From Bradyrhizobium barranii subsp. barranii (GTDB lineage Bacteria > Pseudomonadota > Alphaproteobacteria > Rhizobiales > Xanthobacteraceae), in contig NZ_CP086136.1 in NCBI RefSeq assembly GCF_017565645.3, positions 3,641,501 through 3,705,500 on the forward strand: a stretch of DNA of 64,000 nucleotides, given 5' to 3'. Shown here one piece after another: positions 52,886-62,373 of this stretch. Below the pieces are notes generated by a model. The model had not been told where the DNA came from. It saw nothing but the letters and a program-made list of their open reading frames with translations, and did not search any database. The translations under genes were made by a program, and so were the position numbers. Each line of letters starts with the position of its first letter. Within the stretch, counting starts at the first letter, position 1.

Positions 52886-54520
52886 TCAAGTCGCCGGCCG
52901 CGACACCTCGGTCTCCTTGCTGGTGATGAACTCCAGCAGCACCGGGGTGCCTTCCTTCGTCTTCTGGATGCCGCGCTTGATCGCGGGGATGATGTCCTCC
53001 GGCCGCGTCACCCGCTCGCCATGGCCGCCGAAGGCGCGCGCCATCGCGGCATAGTCGCCGGAGATGTCGGTCGAGCGGTATTTCTCGGTCGAGATCGGCA
53101 TCACCTTCAACTCGATCGCCATCGAGAAATTGTTCAGCAGGATCGACATGATCGGGATGCGCTCGCGCACCGCGGTCTCGAAATCCATACCGGTGAACCC
53201 GATGGCGGCGTCGCCCCAGACATTGATGCAGAGCTTGTCGGGCTTTGCGAGTTTTGCGCCCATCGCCAGCCCAAGGCCGTAGCCGAGCTGCGTCGTCTTG
53301 CCCCAGCCGAGATAGGTGAGGGGCTCGACCGCCTTCCAGAACGGCGAGAGCTGGTCGCGCGGGCTGCCGGCATCATGGGTGATGATGGTGTTGCTGACGT
53401 CGACGGTGTGCTGCAGGTCCCAGAGCACGCGATAGGGGCTGAGCGGCGCGTCATCGCTGGTGAGTTTCGGCATCCATTTCGCCAGCCACTCCTTGTGCGA
53501 AGCGGCGATCTCGGCCGCGACCGCTGATGCGTCGCGATCCGCCGTGACGGTCTTGCCGATCTCCTCCAGCAGCGCATCGAGCACGAGGCCGGCATCGCCG
53601 ACGAGGCCGACCTTGGCTTCCACATCCTTGTTGAGATGGTTCGGATCGAGCGTGGAGTGGATGATGGTCTTTCCCTTCGGCATCGCGATGCCAAAGCTGG
53701 TCTCGGTGAAGGAACAGCCGATGCCGAAGATGACGTCGGCCTCAGCGAGGAATTTTGGAACAGCGCGCGGCACCGCGAGGCCGCCCGAGCCGAGCGACAG
53801 CGGATGCGTTTCCGGGAACGATGATTTGCCCCCCAAGCTGGTGGTGACGGGAATGGCGAGCCGTTCGGCGAGCCGCTTCAGTTGCGGCCAGGCCTGCGCG
53901 TAGTGCACGCCCTGGCCGGCATAGATCACGGGGCGCTTCGCGTTGACGAGCAGGGCTGCCGCCTCCTTCACATGAACGGGATCGGCGCCGTAGCGCGTGC
54001 GCAGCACCGGCGTGTAGTTCAGCGGCTCCGGCACCTCCTCGTTCCACATGTCGGCGGGGATCTCGACGATGACGGGCCCGCCGCGGCCGTTCTTGAGCTT
54101 GGTGAAGGCACGGCGAAAAATGTTGGTGACCTCGGCCGCGAGAATGATCGGCTCGGACGATTTCGAAAACGCCTTCATCGCCTCGCTGGAATTGAAGTTC
54201 GGCTCGATATGCGCAAGCCTGCGCTGATAGCCCATCGGCAGCACCAGCACGGGCACGGATTCGCCGTAGCATTGCGCAACGCCACCCATCGCGTTCTCGG
54301 CGCCGGGCCCATGCTGCATGCAGAACGCGCCGATCGAACGCCCCGACGTCACCCGCGAGATCGCGTCCGCCATATGCACCCCGACGCGTTCCTGCCGCAC
54401 CATCACGGGCCGGATCTCGGCCTTGGCCGCGTGCTCGATCAGATGGTTGACCGGATAGCCGCAGAGGATCTCGATCCCCTCGCGCTTCATGATTTCCGCA
54501 ATGGCGGTGCCGAGCTTCAT
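52886..54520 (-). CDS. thiamine diphosphate-dependent enzyme (acetolactate synthase-like)
   Basis: 544 aa with the three-domain plan of the ThDP decarboxylase/carboligase superfamily. The activating Glu44 is in 'VRQERVGVHMADA'; the Mg/ThDP motif is 'WGDAAIGFTGMDFETAV' with 'ILLNN', where the usual GDG reads GDA. Could be acetolactate synthase-like, benzoylformate decarboxylase-like or sulfoacetaldehyde-type; the reaction cannot be named by eye. Monocistronic. Confidence 0.85.
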   Translation of the reverse strand: MKLGTAIAEIMKREGIEILCGYPVNHLIEHAAKAEIRPVMVRQERVGVHMADAISRVTSGRSIGAFCMQHGPGAENAMGGVAQCYGESVPVLVLPMGYQRRLAHIEPNFNSSEAMKAFSKSSEPIILAAEVTNIFRRAFTKLKNGRGGPVIVEIPADMWNEEVPEPLNYTPVLRTRYGADPVHVKEAAALLVNAKRPVIYAGQGVHYAQAWPQLKRLAERLAIPVTTSLGGKSSFPETHPLSLGSGGLAVPRAVPKFLAEADVIFGIGCSFTETSFGIAMPKGKTIIHSTLDPNHLNKDVEAKVGLVGDAGLVLDALLEEIGKTVTADRDASAVAAEIAASHKEWLAKWMPKLTSDDAPLSPYRVLWDLQHTVDVSNTIITHDAGSPRDQLSPFWKAVEPLTYLGWGKTTQLGYGLGLAMGAKLAKPDKLCINVWGDAAIGFTGMDFETAVRERIPIMSILLNNFSMAIELKVMPISTEKYRSTDISGDYAAMARAFGGHGERVTRPEDIIPAIKRGIQKTKEGTPVLLEFITSKETEVSRPAT

Positions 54521-54645
54521 GGCGTCTCTCTCCTCAGGCTTGGCCGGTTGCTCCGGCCGATTGGGGAGAGAGGATCAGGAATTTGCAGGAGGGTAAAGCA
54601 CGGGTGGGCGACGGGCGCGGTAGGTCAGCTATGCAGCGAGCTGCC

Positions 54646-54713
54646 GTAGCCCGGATAGAGCGACTTGTCCGCCGTAGCTCGAAGAGCGAAGGCGGAAGCG
54701 CAATCCGGGCTAC
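54646..54713. repeat. dispersed repeat, short variant of elements A and C
   Basis: Begins 'gtagcccggatagag', ends 'caatccgggctac' (terminal inverted arms as in element C), with the inner 'cgacttgtccgccgtagctc' of element A in opposite orientation. About 130 bp of the 54521-54720 gap contains no other signal. Confidence 0.75.
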
Positions 54714-54720
54714 AAACGTC

Positions 54721-55155
54721 CTACTTGCAGTTTTTGCAGATCGTCAGCTTTCGTTTCAACGCCTCATCTTCCTGATCGACCGACGACTGCCCGCCGAGGC
54801 CATTTGTATCGGGATTGGACGTGGAATTGGACTTGGCGCCCTTTGCTGCGCGTGACCTCGCAGGCGGCGTCACCTGGCTTGAGGCGTCGTTGTCGTCGAC
54901 GGTGCCTACGCTGAAGCCATCGTAGTCGGCGGCAGGATTAGGCATCGGCGGAGGCCCGCCGATCACAGGCGGCGAAGCCTCCCTGCCGGATGTCGCCGGC
55001 GGAATTCTGGAAGTTTTGGCGCTCGCGCGCGGCGGCGATACATTGGGCGGAGCAAGCGAAACCGGAGGCGCGACCGAAGTCTGTCCTCTCGCGCTGTCGT
55101 GCGACCAGGCGCCGACAAACATGAGGCTGAGAGCCAAGACCGTCACGCTTCTCAT
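54721..55155 (-). CDS. exported Pro/Ser-rich hypothetical protein
   Basis: 144 aa. Signal peptide (about 1-25, 'VLALSLMFVGA'), then a low-complexity Pro/Ser/Asn region and a short terminal 'ALKRKLTICKNCK' with a CxxC pair. No recognised family; probably periplasmic. Possible start also at 55161. Confidence 0.55.
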   Translation of the reverse strand: MRSVTVLALSLMFVGAWSHDSARGQTSVAPPVSLAPPNVSPPRASAKTSRIPPATSGREASPPVIGGPPPMPNPAADYDGFSVGTVDDNDASSQVTPPARSRAAKGAKSNSTSNPDTNGLGGQSSVDQEDEALKRKLTICKNCK

Positions 55156-55336
55156 CCGCATCCTTCAAATCGCTCTGGTCCAATGATTGAGCATGGCCCG
55201 TCGAACCACGCCGGGCCGAAGACTATCAGGACTCAAAAGGCCGTCAAAGCGCGGGAGCGCGGGGGTGTGGTTGCTTGAAGTACGTTGCGTAGCGTCCGGG
55301 ACACGATTTTGAGTGCGTTACGGGCCACGCACCGCT

Positions 55337-55408
55337 ATTGCGATCGCAGCGAGGTAATCCAGAATTCCTCCGCGGGAGGACTCTGGATTGCTTCGCTGCG
55401 ATCGCAAT
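55337..55408. repeat. palindromic element B, copy 2
   Basis: Perfect 16-bp terminal arms ATTGCGATCGCAGCGA / TCGCTGCGATCGCAAT around 'aatccagaat...ctctggatt'. Same family as 4317-4400. It fills part of the 55162-55505 gap; the rest has no recognised signal. Confidence 0.8.
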
Positions 55409-55505
55409 GACGAGATCGGGGAGGGAGCATGCGCCGACGGCCGCGCCGGGGTCGGCGCGTGCAGGGATGCCGCCTCAGGCCAGGGCGGCCGTTACGAGGC
55501 GGCCT

Positions 55506-55670
55506 TTACTTCAGCGACGAACTGATCGAGTTGAACTTGTTGTTGAGGAGCTGGCTGCCCGTGTTGTTCACGACGGTCACGATCGCCAGCGCAATGCCGG
55601 CGGCAATCAGGCCGTATTCGATGGCGGTTGCGCCAGTCTCATCGGCAAGGAAAGACCTAAGCAAAGTCAT
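55506..55670 (-). CDS. Flp/Fap type IVb pilin
   Basis: 54 aa. The Flp signature 'DETGATAIEYGLIAAGIA' is present: prepilin cleavage after Gly13, with Glu at mature position +5 and Tyr at +6, then a hydrophobic helix and a polar C-terminal segment typical of mature Flp pilins. Flp pilins assemble tight-adherence (Tad) pili. No cpaA, tadB or other tad genes are in the window, so it is an orphan copy whose export machine must be elsewhere. Confidence 0.88.
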   Translation of the reverse strand: MTLLRSFLADETGATAIEYGLIAAGIALAIVTVVNNTGSQLLNNKFNSISSSLK

Positions 55671-55885
55671 GCCAACTCCTCTTCATCCGATCCAATGTGT
55701 GGCAGCGTCGTTTTCGGACTGGTAAATAGATCGAATAGATTTTTCTGCGCGACGGAAGAATGAAGCCCGGGCGGCCGCGCCTCCGTCACATACGATGGCA
55801 TCCATTAAATTAAGGTTCCATCGATCCATCCAAATGGATTCAAATCGACCGCCCCGGCAAGGACACGCGGACGCCGCGGCGCCTG

Positions 55886-56113
55886 TCAGGGCGTGATGGT
55901 CGGGCCCGGTGCGGCGGGGAGGCGGCGCTTCAGCACGGTCGCGAGACGGCCGACAAAGTCCTTCATCGTGCCCGGCTGCGGCCGCGGCGCCGTGCTCGCC
56001 GCCTGCTCGTGATCAGGCGCGTCGTTCACGATGCTGATGTAGTTCTTTCTGACGTCCTGCTGCACGGGGCACGCGAACCTTGGCTCGATCGGAGCCGGAA
56101 CCATGCTGCGCAT
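55886..56113 (-). CDS. small hypothetical protein
   Basis: About 75 aa, soluble, with 'CPVQQDVRKNYISIVNDAPD' and a C-terminal basic segment. No recognised family; start uncertain (56113 or 56104). Codon usage fits the genome. May be spurious. Confidence 0.35.
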   Translation of the reverse strand: MRSMVPAPIEPRFACPVQQDVRKNYISIVNDAPDHEQAASTAPRPQPGTMKDFVGRLATVLKRRLPAAPGPTITP

Positions 56114-56262
56114 AAGGGGAACCAACGGTTAATTTTGTCGCCCGTAGGAATACCCTGTCGTGCTGGACACGAGGGCGCCGATTAACGGTTTGTTGAGCCT
56201 GTTCGTCACGACCGGCACGGATGCCTGCCAGGGATGACAACCAAGGATGACAACCAAGGCTC

Positions 56263-56490
56263 TCATCCGCCGCGGCCGTCCGCATTCAGCATCGCGATGC
56301 GGGCGAACATTACCCAGCCGCCGCCTGTCTCGGCTGCGTTGATCAAGGTCTCGATGGCGGTCTGCCAGTGCACCTCGTGCTGTGCGTCCTCAGGCAGCTG
56401 CATGATGTAGTCCGCCGCGTCTTGCAGCGTCAGCAGCTTGCGCTTGTGGCTTACGCGAACGGGATCGTCGAACGCCGTCGACCAGGGCAT
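56263..56490 (-). CDS. small hypothetical protein
   Basis: 75 aa beginning 'MPWSTAFDDPV' with 'LLTLQDAADYIMQLPEDAQH', a helical protein of the type often annotated as hypothetical in Bradyrhizobium. No membrane segment. It ends close to an AT-richer gap (56114-56262) that contains a near-CtrA sequence (TTAA-N7-TTGA around 56178). Confidence 0.6.
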   Translation of the reverse strand: MPWSTAFDDPVRVSHKRKLLTLQDAADYIMQLPEDAQHEVHWQTAIETLINAAETGGGWVMFARIAMLNADGRGG

Positions 56491-56550
56491 GTCAGGCCGG
56501 TCGATCGGCGAGGGGAGACATCACGGCGCGATTGCAGACGCGGATTGCGT

Positions 56551-57537
56551 CTAACCGGCCTTCTTCGCCCGCGCCGGCGCGCGGACCGGCTTGTCGGCCT
56601 TCTTGGGGGGCGCTTCCTTGGCGGCTGCTGTCTTGCCGCCCTTGCCGGCGATCGGCAGCAGCATCTCGCGCTGGCCCTCGACGCGCTTCTTCGGCTTCTT
56701 GCCCCTGACGGTCTCCTTGACGGCCTCCTTGGCGACCTTGGCCGCGGGCGCCATGTCCTTCTCGCTGGCGATGCTCTTCTTCAGTGCGTCCATCAGGTTG
56801 ATGACGTTGCCGCCGGTCTTCGGCGCGGCCTTCGCCGCGATCGGTGCACCGCTGCGCTTCTTGTTGATGAGGTCGATCAGCGCCGTCTCGTAATGGTCTT
56901 CGAACAGCTCGGGCTCGAACGCGCCGGATTTCTTCTCGACGATGTGCTTGGCAAGGTCGAGCATGTCCCTGGTCAGCTTCACGTCCTGGATGTCGTCGAA
57001 ATATTCCTTCTCGCTGCGGACCTCGTAGGGATAGCGCAGCAGCGTGCCCATCAGGCCGCTCTCGAGCGGCTCCAGCGCGATGATGTGCTCGCGGTTGGTC
57101 AGCACGACGCGGCCGATCGCGACCTTGTCCATGCTGCGGATGGTCTCGCGAATCACCGCGAAGGCGTCGTGGCCGACCTTGCCGTCAGGCACGAGATAAT
57201 AGGGACGGATCAAATAGCGGCTGTCGATATCGGTCTTCGGCACGAACTCGTCGATCTCGATCGTGTGCGTTGAGTCCAGCGCGATGTCGTCGAGCTCGTC
57301 CTTGGTGACCTCGATATAGGTGTCGGTGTCGACCTTGTAGCCCTTGACGATGTCCTCGGAGGTCACCTCGTCGCCGGTCTCGGCGTCGACCTTGAGGTAC
57401 TTGATCCGGTGGCCGGTCTTGCGGTTGATCTGGTTGAACGAGACCTTCTCGGTATCCGAAGTGGCCGGATACAGCGCGACCGGGCAGGTCACGAGCGACA
57501 GACGCAGAAAACCCTTCCAATTGGCGCGGGGGGCCAT
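56551..57537 (-). CDS. ku: Ku protein (non-homologous end joining)
   Basis: 328 aa. The bacterial Ku core fills about 1-260 ('MAPRANWKGFLRLSLVTCPV', 'NRKTGHRIKYLKVD', 'GTLLRYPYEVRSE'); the C-terminal 70 residues are Lys/Ala-rich and probably bind DNA. Homodimeric Ku threads onto DNA ends and recruits ligase D. No ligD is in the window; rhizobia often have several ku genes. Monocistronic. Confidence 0.93.
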   Translation of the reverse strand: MAPRANWKGFLRLSLVTCPVALYPATSDTEKVSFNQINRKTGHRIKYLKVDAETGDEVTSEDIVKGYKVDTDTYIEVTKDELDDIALDSTHTIEIDEFVPKTDIDSRYLIRPYYLVPDGKVGHDAFAVIRETIRSMDKVAIGRVVLTNREHIIALEPLESGLMGTLLRYPYEVRSEKEYFDDIQDVKLTRDMLDLAKHIVEKKSGAFEPELFEDHYETALIDLINKKRSGAPIAAKAAPKTGGNVINLMDALKKSIASEKDMAPAAKVAKEAVKETVRGKKPKKRVEGQREMLLPIAGKGGKTAAAKEAPPKKADKPVRAPARAKKAG

Positions 57538-57772
57538 GGGCTACTCCAAACGCAACGGGGACAGAGGACGAGGATACCATCGGGGAACAACGAATCATAG
57601 CAAGGCGGATTGCGGAATCTTGCAACTGCGTTAACCGGCCGCCCGGCGCGCGGTTGCAGCCCGATGCAGCGGCAAAAACCGGAACATCATATCCAATCAC
57701 GCGTTGGCTCAAGACATCAGGCCGCGAAGGGGGGGCGACCACCGCAGCCGACATCCAGAGATTGAGGGCGTT

Positions 57773-57928
57773 ATGGCAACCACGCGAGAGCACGATCAGA
57801 TCGTCGAAACCGCCACCGAGGCGCGTCAGGGCGAACCGGGGCCGTCAGTGGCGGCCCTGCTTGTCATCTCGACGGGGCTCGCGGTCCTGATCCTTGCCGT
57901 CATCTGGTTCGTGTTCTTCCGGACCTGA
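57773..57928 (+). CDS. small single-helix membrane protein
   Basis: 51 aa: a polar N-terminus (1-25) and one C-terminal hydrophobic helix ending 'IWFVFFRT'. Shape typical of small bacterial inner-membrane proteins; family unknown. An upstream in-frame ATG at 57704 is less likely. Gap 57538-57772 appears empty apart from this gene's presumed promoter. Confidence 0.5.
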   Translation: MATTREHDQIVETATEARQGEPGPSVAALLVISTGLAVLILAVIWFVFFRT

Positions 57929-58163
57929 CGGCCGATCGAGGGGACGGTTCGGACCTTCCGACTCGCCGCGTAACGCGGCACATTGCGCCCGCCACGCCCG
58001 CCGGCTCGTCCGGTGGCTGCCTGGCGGGCGCCGTCGCGTCGGCGCTTGAGAAGCTCTATATGACCAAAAAGTAACGCGGCCGGTTCCCCGTGTTCATATT
58101 CAGTTCACGCCGGAATTGCTCATCTCTGGCGATCGATTGTGCAGTCTATTTCTGGAGAGAAGC

Positions 58164-58838
58164 GTGCGCCTGCTTGTTGTTGAGGACGACCCTGATCTCA
58201 ATCGGCAGCTCACCAAGGCGCTGACCGACGCCGGCTACGTCGTCGACCGTGCCTTCGACGGCGAGGAGGGGCATTATCTCGGCGATAATGAGCCCTACGA
58301 TGCCGTTGTGCTCGACATCGGCCTGCCGAAGAAGGACGGCATCTCGGTGCTGGAAGCTTGGCGCCGCAACGGCCGCACCATGCCGGTCCTGATCCTCACC
58401 GCGCGCGACCGCTGGAGCGACAAGGTCCAGGGGTTCGATGCAGGCGCCGACGATTACGTGCCAAAGCCGTTCCATCTGGAGGAGGTGCTGGCGCGCATCC
58501 GCGCGCTGCTGCGCCGCTCCACCGGCCATGCCCAGAGCGTATTGAGTTGCGGCCCCGTCACGCTCGACACCAGGACCGGGCGGGTCAGCGTCTCCGGCAA
58601 TCCGGTCAAGATGACCTCGCACGAATATCGGCTTCTGGCCTACCTGATGCACCATTCGGGACGCGTCGTATCCCGCACCGAGCTGGTCGAGCACCTCTAC
58701 GACCAGGACTTTGACCGCGACTCCAACACCATCGAGGTCTTCGTCGGCCGCATCCGCAAGAAGCTCGACGTCGACATCATCCAGACCGTCCGCGGCCTCG
58801 GCTATCTCCTGACCCCGCCGCCTGCTCCCGGCGCTTGA
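58164..58838 (+). CDS. feuP: OmpR-type response regulator (FeuP-like)
   Basis: 224 aa. Receiver domain with Asp8-Asp9, phospho-acceptor Asp51 ('LDIGLPKKDG') and Lys101 ('KPFH'), and an OmpR winged helix (about 128-220, 'HEYRLLAYLMHH', 'FVGRIRKKLD'). Close in sequence and gene order to rhizobial FeuP, which controls osmoadaptation and ndvA (cyclic glucan export) in Sinorhizobium. GTG start at 58164 behind 'ctggagagaagc'. The sensor kinase follows. Confidence 0.88.
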   Translation: MRLLVVEDDPDLNRQLTKALTDAGYVVDRAFDGEEGHYLGDNEPYDAVVLDIGLPKKDGISVLEAWRRNGRTMPVLILTARDRWSDKVQGFDAGADDYVPKPFHLEEVLARIRALLRRSTGHAQSVLSCGPVTLDTRTGRVSVSGNPVKMTSHEYRLLAYLMHHSGRVVSRTELVEHLYDQDFDRDSNTIEVFVGRIRKKLDVDIIQTVRGLGYLLTPPPAPGA

Positions 58839-58931
58839 GGCGTCAGGACTTGACGGCCGGCCGAACAGGGGCCTTGGTCCGGGTCATGACGTCCGACGCC
58901 CCGCCCCCCTGCGCCTGCCGGGATCCTTCCG

Positions 58932-60308
58932 ATGGCCGCTAGCTCGCTTGCCAATCGCCTGTTCCTGTCGGCGACGGCGTGGCTCGTGGTGATCCTGGCC
59001 ATCACCGGGGTGGTGCTGTCGTCGGTCTACAAGAGCGCCACCGAGCGCGCCTTCGACCGCCGGCTCAATCTCTATCTGCGCACCCTCATCGCCGAGGTCG
59101 CAACCCCCGACGAGCCGCCGGACCGTCAGTTCCAGTCGCTCGGCGAGCCCCTGTTCGAGCTGCCGTTGTCGGGCTGGTACTGGCAGATCACGCGGACCGA
59201 TACCGAGAAGCCGGAGGTGCGCTCCTCGCGCTCGCTCTGGGACAAGAAGCTGCCGAAGCTGGAGGAGCAGGGCACCGAGTTCACCGCTGCCGGCATTCGC
59301 CTCGCCTATGTCGACGGGCCCGAGGGACAGAATCTGCGCATGGTGGAGCGGCCGGTCGATCTCGGCGCGGACGGCAAATATCTGGTCAGCGTGGCCGGCG
59401 ACGACACCGAGATATTCGACGAGACGCGGAGCTTCGACTACTACCTCGGCGGCACCTTCACCGCGCTCGGCATCGTGCTGCTGTTGACCACGGTGTTTCA
59501 GGTGAGGTTCGGTCTCGCGCCCCTCAAGCGCATCTCGGAATCTATCGCCGACATCCGCTCGGGGCGGGCGGAGCGGCTCGAAGGTGAATTCCCGGTCGAG
59601 ATCGCGCCATTGGCGCGCGAGACCAACGCGCTGATCGATGCCAATCGCGAGATCGTCGAGCGCGCGCGCACCCATGTCGGCAATCTCGCCCATGCGATCA
59701 AGACGCCGCTCTCGGTGATCGTGAATGAGGCCGGCACGCACGCCACCGAGCCGTTCGCAGCCAAGGTGATGGAGCAGGCGGACGTGATGCGCGACCAGCT
59801 CGCCCATCATCTGGAGCGCGCGCGCATCGCGGCGCGCGTCTCGGTGGTGGCGACCGTGACGGAGGTCGCGCCCGTCATCGAGGCGCTGCGGCGGACCATG
59901 GAGAAGATCCATCGCGATCGCGACATCGTGGTCGAGGCCAAGGCCGATCCGTCCGCAAAATTTCGCGGCGAGCGGCAAGACCTGGAGGAGATGGTCGGCA
60001 ATCTCGTCGACAATGCCTGCAAATGGGCGGCCTCGCAGGTCTTCATTGAGGTTCTGGTGGAAGCGCCGCACCAGGCGGGCGCCGGCCCGCGCCTGCGGAT
60101 CATCGTCGACGACGATGGCCGCGGCCTGTCGGAGGCAGAACGCGCCCAGGTCTCCCGGCGCGGCCAGCGGCTCGACGAGTCCAAGCCCGGCTCGGGGCTC
60201 GGCCTGTCCATCGTGACCGACCTCGCCGCGCTCTATGGCGGCAGCCTCTCGCTCGCGGGCGCCCCGACCGGTGGCCTGCGGGCGGAGTTGGTCCTCCCCG
60301 GAATATAA
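58932..60308 (+). CDS. feuQ: membrane sensor histidine kinase (FeuQ-like)
   Basis: 458 aa. Two helices (about 11-33 and 172-190) flank a periplasmic sensor of about 135 residues; a HAMP-like linker follows, then His254 in 'GNLAHAIKTPLSVI' and a HATPase domain ('GSGLGLSIVTD'). Operon partner of the FeuP-like regulator (93 bp apart). In rhizobia FeuQ is antagonised by a small periplasmic protein FeuN; no FeuN is evident here. Confidence 0.88.
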   Translation: MAASSLANRLFLSATAWLVVILAITGVVLSSVYKSATERAFDRRLNLYLRTLIAEVATPDEPPDRQFQSLGEPLFELPLSGWYWQITRTDTEKPEVRSSRSLWDKKLPKLEEQGTEFTAAGIRLAYVDGPEGQNLRMVERPVDLGADGKYLVSVAGDDTEIFDETRSFDYYLGGTFTALGIVLLLTTVFQVRFGLAPLKRISESIADIRSGRAERLEGEFPVEIAPLARETNALIDANREIVERARTHVGNLAHAIKTPLSVIVNEAGTHATEPFAAKVMEQADVMRDQLAHHLERARIAARVSVVATVTEVAPVIEALRRTMEKIHRDRDIVVEAKADPSAKFRGERQDLEEMVGNLVDNACKWAASQVFIEVLVEAPHQAGAGPRLRIIVDDDGRGLSEAERAQVSRRGQRLDESKPGSGLGLSIVTDLAALYGGSLSLAGAPTGGLRAELVLPGI

Positions 60309-60336
60309 TCCTTTGTTCCGGCACGACTATTTGACT

Positions 60337-60357
60337 GGTCCGGCACCGATCCGGACC
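60337..60357. terminator. inverted repeat after feuQ
   Basis: Perfect GGTCCGG-N7-CCGGACC, 28 bp after the feuQ stop and 113 bp before the next start. No T-run; may be a weak terminator or an operator for the next gene. Confidence 0.35.
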
Positions 60358-60469
60358 AAACCGGAGCTATTTCGGAGCGACTTCCTAAACGGCTTCTTAA
60401 GTGGGCCCCATCTATGATCGCGCAGGACGCATCCCACGTCTGCCATTTTATCGTGCATCACCCGGGCGC

Positions 60470-61873
60470 ATGAGCCAGACATCGATCGAGCGGCTGAGGG
60501 AATATCTCGCGCAGCTCCCGCCGCAGTCGCAGGCGCTGCTGATGCGGGAGTTCGAGCGCGCGCTCGAGCGCGGCCAGGACACGGCGGTGGCGACGCTCGT
60601 GCTCGAGCAGCTGCGCAAGATCGTCCGCAAGACCGAAGTCGACGAGGCTGCGCCGCCGCGCACGGACGATCTGTCGCGGCTGTTGTTCCAGGTGCTGGAA
60701 CCGTTCCTGGTCGAGACGGGCGCTCCTGTCAGGGTCGGCCAGATCCGCCGCTCCTCGCTGCATCCGATCTGGCAATGGCTCGGCCGCGATGGCGCCCCCG
60801 ACAAGGTCAACGAATTCGAGGCGGCGCTGGCGCGCATGCCGGCTTCAGACAGTGCAGGGCAGGTCGAAGCCCTCGCCGCGAAGCTCCAGGCGGTGGCCGC
60901 GGATGCCATCTTCGGGCTGACGGGTCCCGGCGGCGGCGACAAGTCGCGCGCGCTCGCCCGCGTCGGCCCGCCCAACGTGATCGAGGACCTCTATTCGATT
61001 GGAGCGGTGCTTCAGGTCCGGGAGGCCATCGCTACGCTGAACGAGAAGCTGCCGCGCTTCTTGCGTGCCTTCGGCGAAGCCCAAATCGCGTCAGTGACGT
61101 CCACGCTCAACATCCCCGCGCTCCAGACGCCGCAGATGCTGCCCTTCGCGCTGTCGATGGTCGTGCAGCGGATGACCGCGCCGTGGCAGATCATCCGCCT
61201 CGCCATCAAGATTGCCGCGTCCGACGACGAGATCCGCGTCGCGGCGACGCCCTACGGCGTGGCCGTCACGATCGCTTTGCATGATTTGTCCTGCGTTGCC
61301 GCGATCCTGCGCATGGACATCAAGCGCGGCCATTTCGAGAACGTCGCCGACAATCTCAAGGCGCTGCATGACGGCGTGCGCGGTCTTCGCACGGAACTCG
61401 ATCTGCGCAACGATTCCGTCTGGGGCAAGCAGCTGACCTCGATCCGGGCCGACATCTCCAATGCGCTGCAATCGGAGATCGACAGCGTTCCCGGCCGGGT
61501 TCGCCGCATCCTGCGCCAGCGCGCCGAGAAGGACATTCCGCCGGGGGCGCGGATCGACAGCACCGAGGTTGAGGAAACCGCGGCGTTGATCGATTTCGTC
61601 GCGACCTGCCGCAACTATGCGAGCGAGCTTGCGATCAACGAGGTGACGCTGCGCACCTATTCCGATCTCCAGCAATATGTCGAACGCTCGACCGAGCAGT
61701 TGGTGCAGTCGCTGCGTGCGGCCGATCACAAGGTCCGCACCTATCGGCAGCAGCAGGTGCAGGCCGCGATCCGGTTCTGCCAGGTGCTGTTCGGCGATGA
61801 TTACGCGTCGCTGATGAGCCGCGCCGCGGAGAACGCGGCCACGGGCGAGCGCAAATCGTCGCGGGCAAGCTGA
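60470..61873 (+). CDS. conserved hypothetical protein, 467 aa
   Basis: Soluble, helix-rich protein without signal peptide or recognised catalytic motif. Notable blocks are 'MSQTSIERLREYLAQLPPQS', 'VLEPFLVETGAP' and 'HPIWQWLGRDG'. It lies between feuPQ and the ccm/cyc operon. ATG 60470 is used; an upstream in-frame ATG at 60415 would add a few residues. Confidence 0.7.
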   Translation: MSQTSIERLREYLAQLPPQSQALLMREFERALERGQDTAVATLVLEQLRKIVRKTEVDEAAPPRTDDLSRLLFQVLEPFLVETGAPVRVGQIRRSSLHPIWQWLGRDGAPDKVNEFEAALARMPASDSAGQVEALAAKLQAVAADAIFGLTGPGGGDKSRALARVGPPNVIEDLYSIGAVLQVREAIATLNEKLPRFLRAFGEAQIASVTSTLNIPALQTPQMLPFALSMVVQRMTAPWQIIRLAIKIAASDDEIRVAATPYGVAVTIALHDLSCVAAILRMDIKRGHFENVADNLKALHDGVRGLRTELDLRNDSVWGKQLTSIRADISNALQSEIDSVPGRVRRILRQRAEKDIPPGARIDSTEVEETAALIDFVATCRNYASELAINEVTLRTYSDLQQYVERSTEQLVQSLRAADHKVRTYRQQQVQAAIRFCQVLFGDDYASLMSRAAENAATGERKSSRAS

Positions 61874-61972
61874 TCAAGCGCATTTTTTTGTGATCACAAT
61901 TTGTGGTTGACGGTGCCGGTGGCGGGCCCTACGGTCGCCGTGCAAGATTTTGGAATTTCTATCTGTGGGCGC

Positions 61973-62242
61973 ATGAAACCCCTTATCAGCTCCATCGAAA
62001 TTGAAAACCGCGTCATTGTCGCCAAATACCAAAGGCTGATGGTTGGCGCGAAGGTGGTGCTGATCGAGAAGGCAAGCGGCCGCCAACTGCCTGAGACCGT
62101 CACCAGGGTTGCATCGCCCGTTCCCGTCGGGGCGTTGCGCATCAAATTGCCTGAAGCAATCGAGCCGGGAACATACTTCCTGAGGGCCTTCAACGGGCAC
62201 GGCGAGGACGCGGCTCAAAGCGCGGACTTCGAGATCCGTTAA
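61973..62242 (+). CDS. small conserved-looking protein, 89 aa
   Basis: Predicted beta-rich, begins 'MKPLISSIEIENRVIVAKYQ', looks like a single Ig-like/beta-sandwich domain ending 'GEDAAQSADFEIR'. No signal peptide. Sits between the 467-aa protein and ccmI; role unknown. Confidence 0.55.
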   Translation: MKPLISSIEIENRVIVAKYQRLMVGAKVVLIEKASGRQLPETVTRVASPVPVGALRIKLPEAIEPGTYFLRAFNGHGEDAAQSADFEIR

Positions 62243-62373
62243 GCCGTTGGATTTTCACAGTTTCGGGACTGTGTGCGGTCGCGCCGAATTGACAATTGTC
62301 AATTGCCGCATCGTCCGGCCGTGGTGTAAAGCCACCTATGGGCGCGGTTCGCGCGCCGCCGGAAGCTTGCCTG

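Noticed and set aside
56176..56192. CtrA site upstream of the small gene at 55886
   Set aside because: TTAA-N7-TTGA has one mismatch and the gene itself is doubtful.
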